Source: Leptoclinus maculatus
Taxonomy: Eukaryota > Chordata > Actinopteri > Perciformes > Stichaeidae
Assembly: GCA_032191485.1 (NCBI GenBank)
Contig: JAVDOI010000005.1
Location: 3,190,501-3,254,500, forward strand
Direction of reading: 5' to 3'
Length of the DNA stretch: 64,000 nucleotides
Below, piece by piece: positions 39,906-52,084 of this stretch (positions are counted from its first letter, which is position 1; every line of letters begins with the position of its first letter). The notes under the pieces were generated by a model. It saw only the letters and a program-made list of their open reading frames with translations, was not told the DNA's origin and did not search any database. A program made the position numbers and the translations under genes.

Positions 39906-40112
39906 CAGATCCCTTTGTTGTTTGATAGCAGCTGGTCTACACGGCTAGTCACACACTAATGTTTACATTAAGTCATACTGAATCATGCATTTCTATTGTT
40001 TTATGGATGAATAAAATAGCTTTGCAGTATTTGCAATATTATTCTAATAAATTTGCTTAAACATACAGACCATGTTAAACTTGGCTGGACCTCATGTGTT
40101 TCGTGCTGTCAC

Positions 40113-40133
40113 TGTGTGTGTGTGTGTGTGTGT
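40113..40133. repeat. Short (TG)n array
   Basis: About 21 bases of TG. First of four CA/GT arrays within 650 bases. Confidence 0.9.
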
Positions 40134-40194
40134 TCCTACACTGTGTGTGTTGTGTGTGTGTAGCTTACGGCCTGACAGGCAGTATCTCGAGGTT

Positions 40195-40196
<2 letters not shown>

Positions 40197-40245
<49 letters not shown>
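40197..40245. repeat. (GT)24 microsatellite
   Basis: 49 bases of pure GT. Confidence 0.95.
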
Positions 40246-40247
<2 letters not shown>

Positions 40248-40437
40248 AGTGTGTTTTTGGTGCATTCTTGTTTGACAGAGTGCATTCATTTGTGTCTCCC
40301 CACATGATTTCATGCTCACGCTAACCTTGTTAAGTGTACCTGGATCAGGTTGAGGACAGCATGTTCAGTATGTGACCAAATGTTATTTTCCTGCAACCAA
40401 ATCCAGACTTTACAGGCTTTTCAGGAAAGATACACAC

Positions 40438-40440
<3 letters not shown>

Positions 40441-40526
<86 letters not shown>
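40441..40526. repeat. (CA)43 microsatellite
   Basis: 86 bases of pure CA, in opposite orientation to the neighbouring GT arrays. Confidence 0.97.
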
Positions 40527-40527
<1 letters not shown>

Positions 40528-40688
40528 CCCCCTCCTGCCTGTTAGCATGTGTGTTGAGGCAGGTCTGTTATCAAAACTGGCTGACTGGCTGCTGAGTGAA
40601 TCATATTACCCATTGTCACTACAGGCCTCAGGATGTTGCTAATGGTATACATATTTTTAGCACTGTGGGCAGACTTACTTCTCACATA

Positions 40689-40690
<2 letters not shown>

Positions 40691-40756
<66 letters not shown>

Positions 40757-40757
40757 T
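40691..40757. repeat. (TG)n microsatellite with one interruption
   Basis: 60 bases of TG, one TA, then a short TG continuation. Confidence 0.95.
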
Positions 40758-40776
40758 TGCAGGGCTTGACTAAACT

Positions 40777-41116
40777 TTTTCGGGGCCCTAAGCAGAATTT
40801 GATTGTCAGCTCAGCAGCACGTTGACCTAGAGATTCACTATAAACTTGTTACTACAATGCATTATTCTCATAAAGAGGTTTGGTGAGATATAACCAGCTA
40901 TGAATTAGGAATGAGGTGTACTGCGAGATAACACAACAAGCCAGAATACATTCGATCTTTTGTTTAAAGTCAACTTTGCAATTTTCAAATGTGAAGAAAG
41001 GAAAACAAATTAAAAATGAAACGGTAAAAAAGAAAAAGGAAAATACTTAAATTATGACAGACAGGAACATGAAAAAAAGGCAAACAAAGATTAAATTCTG
41101 CTTAGGGCCCCAAAAA
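40777..41116. repeat. Inverted repeat pair, MITE-like
   Basis: The left arm 40777-40800 (ending GGGGCCCTAAGCAGAATTT) is the reverse complement of 41093-41116 (starting AAATTCTGCTTAGGGCCCC) with one mismatch. The 292 bases between are AT-rich and non-coding. The layout fits a small non-autonomous transposon or fold-back element. No clear target duplication is seen. Confidence 0.55.
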
Positions 41117-44100
41117 CACTGACAAGTCGATAAAATGTTATCGATCCTCAAAGAAAGACATTAAAATGGAATTGGCTATCTTGCTTCTCATAATAATGCT
41201 AGTATTTAAAAGAGAAATGAGTAGAAATGCTTTGTTGATGGTTGTACAGTTCTGCATTACCAAAGCTCTAACCCTGCTGAAAACCACCTTTAGTTTCATA
41301 CATTAAGTTATGTTTCCTAAAAAGAGCACGTGCTTCCCTGCCTGGTCATTGATTGCTTTTAATTTAACTACTAATAATAACACATATTTTAAATTGCATT
41401 TTTAAAACCTAGAGTGTGGAACTTATCTCCCCCTCTGGCAGTGAGAGTAGTCATACAACAGTGTCCATTGGTGCTGATGATGTATGCCTGCAGGTGAGCT
41501 CGCTGCATCCCCCCCCCTCCCTTTAATCCTTCCTCTAAACAGAGTTTCTGTTTTATCCGGAGCATCCACTCCACAAACGTTTCTGCCATAGCTTTCAGCA
41601 TACTCCTAGCCCCCAGTGCCCCTGTGCTCCAGTCTCACACAGACTTTATATGCAGTAAGATTTCGTGAAAGCCACTGGATCAAATTTGTCCAGAGGGGCG
41701 TCTAGGTCCAAAAACAGAAGAGAACTATGTCATATATGGAGGGAAATCCTCTCTCGCACTCATTATTAATATTTGTGAACACATGTTTTCATTTTGAATA
41801 ATGAATTCTGTTGAACATAGTAGCCTAACCTGACCATTGCAAGTGACAGATGTTTTTTTAGAGACCTCCTAAATGTATCTGTTGAGGCTTTCAGGGAGTC
41901 TCAAGTGTCAAGGACGCCCTGCATTTCACACACTGTCCTGGCTGCTGCTCCGGCACGAAGGCTTCTTCTCCCTTTCTGCCCCCTTTAGCTCCGGCTATTT
42001 GACGGCACGACAGCTTTAACTTGGGAAACATGCGGAGGAGATATCAGTACCTTTTTCACGTTGGACATGTCCATCTGTCCTCAGTGTAAATTTGCTTTGC
42101 TGTGATGAAGTAGAACGCAGCACAATTGTGCTAAAGAGGGCACTGTTTATGTTAATTGCCACTGGCCAAGCCCGAAGTTATATTTAACTGCTTTGCTAGT
42201 TTTTTAAGGTATACTTTACCCTTAAAATAAACATCTGTATATCAGGTACTCACGCGTGTTACCTTGCATTTTTTAAGTAAATTTAGTTTTTTCTCTCATG
42301 CCTCCATAGTGAACAAAAAAGTTCCTTTATGAATTGAAGTAAATGAAGGCTGCGTTTAACAGCATAACTATATAATCGATTTACAAACTCTAAAACTTTT
42401 TTGCCATCGTCTCACACTTGCCAGGTGCACAGCGAGTCCGTAGTGTGGAGGAAGTGTTTTAAATAGTCAGGTTTTAGTGAAGATGCATGTGCTGATGAAT
42501 GAGACTTCGATTACACCACATGAGCTGTGTGAGAGTTTGTGAATGGATGTTGTCTTATTGTTTTACTGTTGTTGAAAGCTGACCCCATTCACTTCAATTC
42601 ACCAAGTCTGTTTTTTGGTTCTTTATCCACTGTAGAGGCATTAGAGAAAAACAAAGTCTTTAAGGAATCCAAGGTAACACTGGGTGAGTAATTGATCTAC
42701 AGATAGGACTTTTATGAGTGAAGTGTTCCTTAATTGTTGTTCCAAAGAGAGACTTCCAGTAAGCAATTGTGTGTTTAAAATGTTCTCCCTCCAGCCATGA
42801 GTATCATTGATATGCCTGCAGCTGACTCTGGTTATTGCCAGGTCTTTAAAGTGGAGAAATCCCTCATCCCAGCTGATGGGCTGCAGTTTGAATGGATGTG
42901 TTGTTTTAGTAATCCAGTGCGTTTCTCAAAAGCCCTGAATGTTTTAGGTTTGTAAATGACCTTCAAGTGTGCTAATACTACTAATACTACTACTGCTGCT
43001 ACTACTACGGTTTTTAGGTGTTCTCTTATTAATAGCTTGACAAATAGTGACTATAGCTGCTGTAAATGAGAAAACAGCCAGTTTAAGAGTTTTTATCCTT
43101 AAGTTTAGCTATGGAGCAATTTTCTTTAATGGGAGAGTCCACATTATGTTTATATTCATTATATGAAGGTAATGTAATGAACATTTCTGCAAAATTCCAC
43201 TGATCTACAGGTGGCTCTAGCACACCAAGAAATGTAGCATTGCACAAGAAAAAACAATAAATTGGCTTTGGGTTTCAATGCACTGGTATTATTCCTCCAG
43301 GGGTGACGTCTGCTGCTGCGTTCCTTACCAAACAGCAGTCAGCCTTTTCTAAAGTCTTATTGTGGCTCAGCTTTGTGCTGGCTGAGACAAGTCATCACTT
43401 ACAGCCTTTTGTGTGGAAGGCACGAGCAGAACAACAGGAGCAAAGACACTGGGGAAACAACCGAAATGGAATGCAGTATGAGCGTATCACAATGTACAAC
43501 AGTGGCGTGGTATTCCTGAAGCTGTAATGGGATTGGCTTCCTGCAGACGAGACAGGGAGCAAAACATTTATTCAGACATAAATGTGAAACGTGAAGTGTG
43601 AATGTGTGAAGTCAGCAGATTTTCTTCACCTCCATATGGCTGGAGTTTAGTAAGAGCTCAAACAGAGCTGCTGCTAATGCAACTAACAGAACTCCACCGA
43701 CACTTTGTACTTCCCCAGAGGTATGTTATTACCTACTATTTATAGACTTAATGCATGTCTTTGCGAGAGATTAATTGTACGTTTTTGTTACTGTGGAAGT
43801 CATAATAACCTCTTTGAAAGTGTCCTCCACCCTCGGCTAACTTGTGTGTGTTGCTGCATCTCTGTATGTGTGTCAGGCAGTATAGTTCAGCAGGGAAGGT
43901 GGCACATTCTTCTCAGATGTTAATGTTTTAGGAAGTATGTGTGAGAGCAGCGCCAGCTTGAGTCCGAAATTTTAGGGTCGCTCTGAGCTCATAAAGTGTC
44001 CAAAAACCTGCAGACCTGGCAGCACATCAGCGCTGCGTGTGGTCTCTCACATAAATCTGAATTCACAACGGATTTCCTAATGTGACTGTTTTCTCGACAC

Positions 44101-45971
44101 CACAGTTCTACTGAAGTACGGAATACTTGCACTGTTTTGGAGTATGACACAAATAGAGATGTCATTTACACTTACGCATGCATACATGTGTGTAGTGTGT
44201 TTGCATGTCTCTCTGTCAGCAGCTTGAGGGCTGAAGGTGAAGTGCTGAGGGTGTGAATGGGAGCTTATCTGTCCCTGCTGGCAGTATGAGCTCCCAGTTG
44301 TGGACTGAAGCTGGGGGACTTGAGAGCAGATATAGTCCACTGTGATGATCAAAGGCTGTTATCCACTGCCTTTCACAATGAGGTCATGTCCGCTCTCAAT
44401 TGGATAAATTAGAAATCTTCACATCTTTCCTTGACCCCATGACGTTTTCCATAGAGGTCAAGGAAAAGTGGTTAGGAATAGATGTTAGGGGGTAATTTTG
44501 GGACTTTTCGACCGCAGCCTTAGTCCCGCCCAGAGGAGATGCAAGTGGAGGAGACGAGAGAAGAGGCAGCAGGCTTTTAACAAATAAGATATTCTTGCCT
44601 CGGAGCGTCATTTTTCTGGGTATTTTTTGCTCCTGTCACACATTACTCTGTGTGGCCTTGACTTTCACTCCAATATATCAGTCCTGCACCTCTATGGAAA
44701 CAACACAATCATGGCTAGAAGTGGACACATTGGCAAATGTAAGAAGGTTTCTTGTTTTGTCCGAACAACGGACCAAAATCCAAACATATTTGATTTACAA
44801 TTATGAAAGACGAGAAAGCCAGCTATCATTCACCTTTGTTGTGATGTAATCAAACAACAAATCTAATAAAGTAATCAGAAAGGTTCCAGTAAAATGTCAA
44901 ATAAAGTTGTGTCAATACATTAATAAATCAATGATTGCTCTACAGCAAAAATAACAAAATGAAACGAATGAATAGAATTTGAAAACAATTTATAACAATA
45001 AAAAGTTGTTAAAGGTGCTCATTATGGAATTCAGAGCATTTCTATTGCCTCCTCATGGCTTTCATCACGGTAACAGAAGAGCCGTCTGCTAGCAGCTAAA
45101 GGTGCTTACAGCTCTAACTGTGCCAACAATAGCTACCGGTGTTAACCTGAGGCGGAACAGGGTGGGTGCCATGCTTTCATGACAACGCATTTCAACGCTG
45201 TGAGCTAACCAGTGAGGCACGCTCACGTGCACTAACATGCACTAAAAGGCACTCACAGATGGTCCAACTTGCCACCTGGCTGCTTGGCATCATGTGGACA
45301 GGCCTATTGAGGAACCATGAACCATCAAGTGGCTTCATGGCTAATTAAATGGCTGCCAGTGCTGCACGATCAGCTCAGGAAAAAAAAGAACACTTCCAAT
45401 TTAAGAATGTCAAGAAACACTGTAGGTCAAACACACATTCCTTTAACATGAGTATGAGCGAACTTCTCACTGTCATCTGTGAGATTGCTAGGCTATACAC
45501 ATTTGTCTGTGGGAATCGTCGGAACATCTATTCTCCACTACGAGTTCAATCACATGACAGTAAAATAAATACACAACATTCACCTCCTGAAAAGGTCACA
45601 GGCAACTCAAACAATGTGGTGAAGAAGGAGTTTTGGTTATGGCTAAACACAAAAAGCTGAAAACCTCGTGCATGAGTTTGGAATGGAACCTGTTAATGTT
45701 GAAGTTAAATGCAGCTAATCATCCACCACCCAAAGCTACACAGTTACTTTCTTCCACCCTGCTTCTGTGTTAATGTGCTGATTCTTGTCATGAATCCTCT
45801 CAATCAAACCAGATATAATGTGATTAAAGCAGTAATGCAAGTTGGGTGGAGCCCATACTCCAAACTGCTCATCAGTACGGCAAACTGTAATCACACGTGC
45901 AAAGTTTTATTTGCTCGTGTGATTGTTAATCTAATCAGATTTTTTCAATGTGTTTGCCTGAGACTTGGACA
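41117..45971. other. No gene recognised
   Basis: Includes a short ACT-type run near 42979-43010 and text near 45040-45230 resembling a dispersed repeat. Frames such as 43303-43527 and 45349-45660 carry no recognisable motif. Confidence 0.4.
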
Positions 45972-46021
45972 ACATATACATATATATATGAATATATATA
46001 AATATATATATATATATATAA
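45972..46021. repeat. AT microsatellite
   Basis: Interrupted TA/ATA runs over about 50 bases. Confidence 0.9.
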
Positions 46022-47329
46022 ATAGACCACGGTTATACAATGTTGATCAAAAGTGTAGTGTAATCCTCTGAGGCTGCATTCCTGACTGAGAGCCAGTAAC
46101 ACATGCACTGAACCAGTTTTCGTTGCCAAGTCAGGAGCCTTTTGGCCCCGAGAAGGAAGCATGTGAGCCCCCTCATGACACAATCTCACTCATAATGCAT
46201 CAATGAGAATACAGTTGAACAGCCCTATAATCACTCCCATTCCCTTCACCACCACATGTGTGGGTCACTCCTGTTCCTCCAGGACTTTTGATCTCAGTCA
46301 CATAAATAAATACAGTCAAACAATAACTGCCATGAAGGTTCAAAGTGTTCCACATAAAAAGCTTCATACATGTACAAACCACTTGCCACTTTGGACAATA
46401 TGCATTTTTGTTTTGTTTTTTGCAACATAAATCCATAAACCCAAGCAAAATAAATATCCATCTATCGAACTTACTGACAAATTGCATCTGTTTGATGGCA
46501 GAAAACAGGTTGTTGTTGAGGTTTGTTCTTTTTCTTTCACGATCACCCGACAGGATGTTGCTGTTGCCATGCAGTGCTGATGATCGTGTCCTCATAAGGC
46601 AACTGAAGAAATGGAGTGATTTTTGTGTGTTATTTTAGTTGACAGCCATGTTTTCAAAAGAATAAACAATGATCCACGAGAATGTTCTAATGTCCTTTAT
46701 TTTTTCACATTATAAACGGTATGCTATTATTATTTTCAAATAACTGAATAGCAACATGTGGTAGAGACTTTAGGTAGAGTTAAAGTGAAACTGCTGTTTT
46801 TCACAACTTGGTGAAACACGAGCAGTCAGACAATCAGACAGGTTGGAAACAAACCCACGTTAGACAAACTCATTCGGAAGAGAACATGAAGGTGACGGGT
46901 GAATTACAGGGATAACCAAACTGCCTGTTAACAATGTACAGACTCACTTCTCTTTGTTTGATTAGCTGCCATTGCCAGCGGTGTAGTTGAGCGTATATTC
47001 CGTGGTATAGTCTTTTTCTGGCTGTTCACAGTATTCCCACTAGAGTAGAGCTGTCCAAACAGCGCCCAAGAGAGTAGTAACCAAGCCCAGCCTGAAACCG
47101 TCAAACATTCCCATTTTTATGTCCGAACTGACCCAAGTTAATGTAAGCTGAAACGAGTTGATTTGCAAATAGTCACTCCCAGCGCCAGAGTGCACTCCAG
47201 GTCAATCATTTGAAGTTGTCACTCTTTATTTTTACTAAATACAACTTCAAGCAACATGTCAATCATGTCAAATCCGAACATCATTTGTAAATAATTGTAT
47301 GAACTCAACCCGACCCGTTGGGTCCCGCA
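46022..47329. other. No gene recognised
   Basis: The longest minus-strand frame (46200-46595) has no domain and no compatible splice context. Nothing else supported. Confidence 0.4.
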
Positions 47330-47396
47330 GGGCTCAGAGCACTCTGGTAACCACAGAGGGACTAATAAAGGATTATCTTATCTTGTCTTATCTTAA
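47330..47396 (+). repeat. LINE 3'-tail fragment
   Basis: GGACTAATAAAGGATTATCT followed by TATCTTGTCTTATCTTA looks like the 3' end and terminal repeat of a fish non-LTR retrotransposon (Rex/RTE type). No coding part is attached, so it is a severely 5'-truncated insertion. Confidence 0.5.
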
Positions 47397-49302
47397 CCAC
47401 CTATCAGATAAAAAAACACTGGACTTTATAGAAGAGTACCCACTTCCTCCCGAGTAATTTACCATCTACCTGCTAGTACACCCTCCTCATCTGGGATTAT
47501 GCTTAGACTTACATCCCATAATGCAACTAAAGGGCAGCATTCACCATGGTCTCTGTGGAGCGCAGTGGAGCAGAGCATGCAGAATAATTCTAGAATGCTG
47601 CCACATACAGTACATTCTCTGATCTCAGGCGTCCACCTTCGTCTTAGTTTAATTTGATCTGATTGAGTCTTAAGGACTGAGATGATTAGATCGTTTACAG
47701 TCTGTGCTGTGTAAAACCTATAATGAGAGCAATCATCTTCCTACTGTACAATCTCGAAGCAAAGATGAATGATCAACACAATTGCTGTAAAATATAATTT
47801 TACTGGAGACTCTGTGGATTCCTGCAGCACCCAAACTGCTCTCCAGCATCAGAATTTCTCTTTAAACAGAAGATTACAAATTGTGTGAAATGTCCTTGAA
47901 TCTGCAGTAACTGTGACCACCAGAAGTCACATAGTTGCTAAAAGGGTCACTTTGCCAGCAATACATGGAATCTTTCATTTTCCTTTGTTGCTGTTGTAGC
48001 ACAGGGAGCAGCAGCTAGATGAGATAATCTTATGATTTGTATTGATATGCAGAGGAGGTTACCTGGAAGAAAGCTTGCAATGATTACTATACAGCCGTGA
48101 CCTGTGAGTGTGCACATGCATATGCTTCACATAGCCAGATCAACTGCAAGGCATATGCACACACTTACATTAATACATTTGGACAGAGATGAAGAGAGTT
48201 AGCAAGAGTAATAGAGGGACCAGCTGTAACGTCTACCAAACAAACTGAATGAAATATAAGGCTGTGTGTGGCTCATTAAGACAACATGGTAAATAGGCCA
48301 GCAAACTACAACTCGCTGCACAGAGAAACTCCCACCAACTCTGTCACCAATAGTCAAACAGCAAGTTAATTGCATGATCAAATAAATTCTGATTAATAAT
48401 TATCGCATTCCTTTATGCCCACAGCCTTTTACTGAGCTCTCTACATTGCAGCACGAGCTAATTACATCTAATCAAAGCCAGCATCAGGATGCTGCACAGT
48501 TTACAGCCATTCACACTATTTCCTGGAGGTCATGAAATGCTCGGGGAATCTTCCATAGGCAGAGCTACTGTACCTTTCAGTGAATTAATCTGCAGTAAAC
48601 ACTGCTCATTCGTTAAGTGAGTAATTAAAAATGCTATATGTCATTGTATGATTTACAGACTTTTTTATGTAGCTGCAGTTAGCGCCACTTTTTAAACAAT
48701 GGGGAACAAATCCTACTGTGTTGTATTTGATACATTTCAGATGCACAAACATTTGTCCTGCTTGTTTAACTGTCCAAAAATGTTACACGCTAAAGAAAGT
48801 GTAATATTGTTTCACACATTAGTGCATATAGATAGGCTACATATTTAAAATAAAGATGATCTGTTACTGTACATGGCAAAGACACACTGTGGAAAATAAG
48901 CATTACATGTGCAGAACAGTGCACGTGATATTGAAGAATTTTGCGTTGCTGACTGAAAACAGTGCTGCCTCTCCAGTCTGCTAACAGAGACTGGAAAAGC
49001 AAAAAATCAAATAAAGAAAAGCCAACTTGACTTGGTTGAGACAAAAGACTGTAATTGGCGAGCTGGTGATAAGTCAGAGAGTGTAGATGCAAATTGTAGC
49101 ACAGGTTTACCACCAATGTATGCTAAACACAAGGAATGTGATGGAAGGCTAGCAAAGACTGTTAGTGATTATACAGTAATCAAGATGGTGGTATCATTTG
49201 AAGGTGGAGTTCAACAGTTGTGGACACTGTAAAAGACACAATTGAACTTGTTGCACATAATAGATAGGAAGTTATCAGATCAGATATCAGATATCAAGAA
49301 AA
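47397..49302. other. No gene recognised
   Basis: Short chance frames only. Confidence 0.4.
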
Positions 49303-49960
49303 ATCAACCCATTCTCATTCCCAAATCATCACGACGCTAGGTCAGGACCCCTTGGCTGAACTTTGTAATGCACTGGGAACTTTGGTTCAGGCAACAAAAC
49401 TACTTTGTTAGGTTTAGCAAAGGATCATGTTTTGGGTTAAAATAAGTAAGTTTGTTACTTCAGTTTTGTATGTAAGTCAAGTACGTTACTTAAGGAGACT
49501 TAGGCAACTTAAAATAAGTCAATGTTTATGTTTGATTTCACAAAGGAAATGAACAGTGGATGAAAGTCCTGTGTTTGTTAGATCCATTACATTACAGTCA
49601 TTTAGCAGACGCTTTCATCCAAAGCGACTTACAATTCAGATTCTATCACACACACCGTAGGCACAGCTACGGGAGCAATTTTGGGGTTAAGTGTCTTGCT
49701 CAAGGACACATCGACACACGACTAGCGGAGCCGGAGGTCGAACCACCGATCCTCTGATTGAAGGTCGGCCCTGCTCTCCACTTAGCCACAGTCGCCACTA
49801 TCCACCATTCACCTCAACCTCCTCATTATTGGGACGGGGTGTGCACGACCAGTGTGTGCAGTTGCTCTGGTGTCTAATAATGACATGGATGTGTTTACCT
49901 TGGCATTAGTTGTAAGCCCGGAGTGTCTCATACAGACGCTTAAGGGGGCCTTGTGCAGTC
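49303..49960 (-). repeat. Dispersed repeat family X, minus-strand copy split by a SINE
   Basis: Reverse-complemented, 49960-49798 reads as the left half of the family (ACAAGGCCCCCTTAAGCGTC, CATGTCATTATTAGACACCA, AGAGCAACTG). 49584-49303 reads as the right half (AACACAGGAC, AAAGTAGTTTTGTTGCCTGA, TCGTGATGATTTGGGAATGA). The tRNA-derived SINE lies between the halves, so the SINE is younger than this copy. Confidence 0.65.
49585..49797 (-). mobile_element. tRNA-derived SINE with L2-type tail
   Basis: On the minus strand it starts TGGCGACTGTGGCTAAGTGG (A-box region) and has GGTTCGACC at 49744-49736 (B-box). A non-tRNA body follows (GTGTCCTTGAGCAAGACACT), and the tail reads CGCTTTGGATGAAAGCGTCT, GCTAAATGACTGTAATGTAA. 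The tail differs at about one base from the LINE tail at 5371-5424. That is the arrangement expected when a SINE borrows the LINE's reverse transcriptase. It encodes no protein. The tRNA part has lost the cloverleaf and is not a tRNA gene. Confidence 0.85.
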
Positions 49961-50350
49961 GTTTTTCTGTTTTTGTTTTATCCAACTTTCAACGTTAACC
50001 AAAACTGTTTAAAACTGACAGATAACAGGAGATTTTTCTGGAAACGTAATTAGGAATGCAGTTTAGTTATTTTGCAGGAGACAAAGTTGCGTATCAGACG
50101 CTGAGAGACAAAGCATCGGTATCTGACGACCTGGCAATGAAAAACAGTGGCTCGTGCAGCTCAAAGTGTCTCTACTGTCTCCCTACATTCAGTAGAATAA
50201 TCTACTGTCATAATGACTTTAAATATGAAGCTAAAACCAACAGATGGTGTTCTGAAAGACTATTCTACTGTATGACCCGATTGTCCACCAGGGAGTCACC
50301 TATTTGTACATGTCTTACTGAGTCCTCTGCATTTCAATGTGATGTTCTAG
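49961..50350. other. Upstream flank of the first cemip coding exon
   Basis: No exon recognised. A possible acceptor (TTCTAG, ending at 50350) with a weak pyrimidine tract could begin the exon that contains the start codon. Confidence 0.35.
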
Positions 50351-50487
50351 GTGCCTTTGGTGGCCTCCCGCTGTGAACTCGGCACACCCACTGTGAAACT
50401 CCCTCTGACGTGACGCCCACTGGGAGGTCTGAAGCAACCTTCCAAGTGTTCCAAGGTGTAAAGTTGGTCAGCAGCGGACTGAGAGAG

Positions 50488-50542
50488 ATGAAGACATGTG
50501 CCATGTTTCTGGCAGCTCTGCTGCTCCCCAGCATCCGAGCAG
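50488..50542 (+). CDS. cemip: cemip first coding exon: start codon and signal peptide
   Basis: Encodes MKTCAMFLAALLLPSIRA, a secretory signal peptide: a lysine near the start, a hydrophobic core (AMFLAALLLP) and a small residue at the likely cleavage site. ATG 50488 is the first ATG in its frame after a stop codon at 50374-50376, and the -3 base is a purine. The exon ends at 50542 with donor GTGAGG, leaving one base of the next codon (phase 1), which is completed exactly at 60980. A cleaved signal peptide fits secreted CEMIP and argues against the paralogue cemip2/TMEM2, which has an N-terminal membrane anchor. The 5' untranslated part may begin at about 50351. The promoter lies upstream and is not identified. 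Confidence 0.8.
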
Positions 50543-51334
50543 GTGAGGACATGTTTCCTCTTTTCTTTTTACTTCTCTTTATTTTCTTAAAAACAATTGA
50601 CAAGGACACTTTACGTTTACATGAAATACAGTTCTATCACCCTAAAAAACACTGATATTAAACTGATTCACATTAGTGAATAGTGCTGAACGAGAAATGT
50701 ATGTAAAGAAATAAAGATCTTAGCTAAACATCCATATTTCATGATGTTGGCCTTCAACCAAATACATGAATAAAAATCCAGCTTTTTAAATAAAAGGGTG
50801 GGTGAATAGTGTTGAACTGATCACTGAATTATTCATGTGTGTGTCTTGAAACAAGTATATTATTTTGGAGCAATTGACATTCAAAGCAATGGCGTCACTT
50901 TCAAACATAGATATTCCATGTTTTTGTTAAATCAGTTTTGACTTGTCATTACAAAGTCTATCACTTTATCCTACAACATTGTGTTTGACACATCATTGTA
51001 CATTATTACAGTCAAAGGTCTGCAGTGAAGTGTACCCAAAGGGTGCCTGTAGCATCTGCTCCATGTGTAAACACCAGCAGCTGTCGAGAACTATGATGGA
51101 TTAGTCCCTAAGACATGGCACAACGTGATATGTGATGTTGGTGCCAAAGACCTGGAGCTTTCAGATTGATTGAGAGTACTTATGATATTCTGTTGGTAAC
51201 CAATGTGCAATTGCAAATAAGTAGATATCAAAGGGTTGGTTTGCCCCAAATTAATACCAACATTGAGTGAATCAAGGCTTTTCCAGAACTTTTGTCTGCA
51301 ACAAAATGCAGGAAATTAAGTGGTTGACGCTCAA

Positions 51335-51475
51335 AAAAAAATATGACGATTATGAAAATTTCACACAAATGTTTGACAAGGTAAAATGATGAAGTGATGA
51401 AATTTTGGGCAGACATGGATGTAAATTGCAACATGTCTCTGGTTGGTGGAGGCATAAAACCGGTATTCTAGTTAG
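51335..51475 (+). repeat. Right-end fragment of the dispersed repeat also seen at 5434-5725
   Basis: Shares AATTTCACACAAATGT, GGTAAAATGAT, AGACATGGAT and GGTTGGTGGAGGCATAAAAC with the 5434-5725 copy, in the same order. Confidence 0.6.
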
Positions 51476-51829
51476 TTGGCACAGGGTAACAGTGGTGCAC
51501 AGTATTCACCTGCAATGCCACAATCATCTTATGGAGTTACAGCTGAACAGTTGAAGGATGAGAGAAGAGAGCCTTGACAGAGACAGAGCTCTGGTGTTTG
51601 CCTTCACTGATCTGAACTGAGTTCTTTTCACACTCTATCAAGGCTTTGGTCAAGCCACGCTGACTTAAATATAGCCATATAAATACACTCACACATATTG
51701 TACGTACATACAAGTGGACACAAAGGAAACACACACTTATACAGTGGAGACTTATGTTTGTCTGTAGGTCATGTGGGAAAGTAGATTTCTTCTTCGAGCA
51801 TCGAGCCGAGCAAAGCAGCCTGGTCCCTA

Positions 51830-52080
51830 CGCTCAGACAGAGGCTAACGCACAAGGCACCCTTTAGCATCTGTAGACGCAAACGATTTTAAACTAAGTCC
51901 AATGTAAAACCACCTAAGTCATTATTAAACGTTCAGAGCAACAGATGTAGTATAAAGAACAAGGAAGTCCGCTAAGGGGGGACTTTTACTCAGGAGACAT
52001 GCATTCGTGTCCTGTGTGAAAGCAAAAGTTGAGATATTTTTACTGACGTTGTTACGGCACCTGGCGCTACATCACATTAT
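51830..52080 (+). repeat. Dispersed repeat family X, left half, abutting the minisatellite
   Basis: Contains ACGCACAAGGCACCCTTTAG, GTCATTATTAAACGTTCAGA and GTGTCCTGTGTGAAAGC, in the order seen in the other copies. Where the family's right half should follow, the tandem array begins. Confidence 0.6.
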
Positions 52081-52084
52081 AACC

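Noticed and set aside
46200..46595. 131-residue minus-strand frame
   Set aside because: Composition and lack of motifs suggest chance, and competing frames exist on the opposite strand.
49736..49797. tRNA gene on the minus strand
   Set aside because: A- and B-box-like words are present, but the sequence continues into a SINE body with an L2-type tail and does not form an intact cloverleaf.
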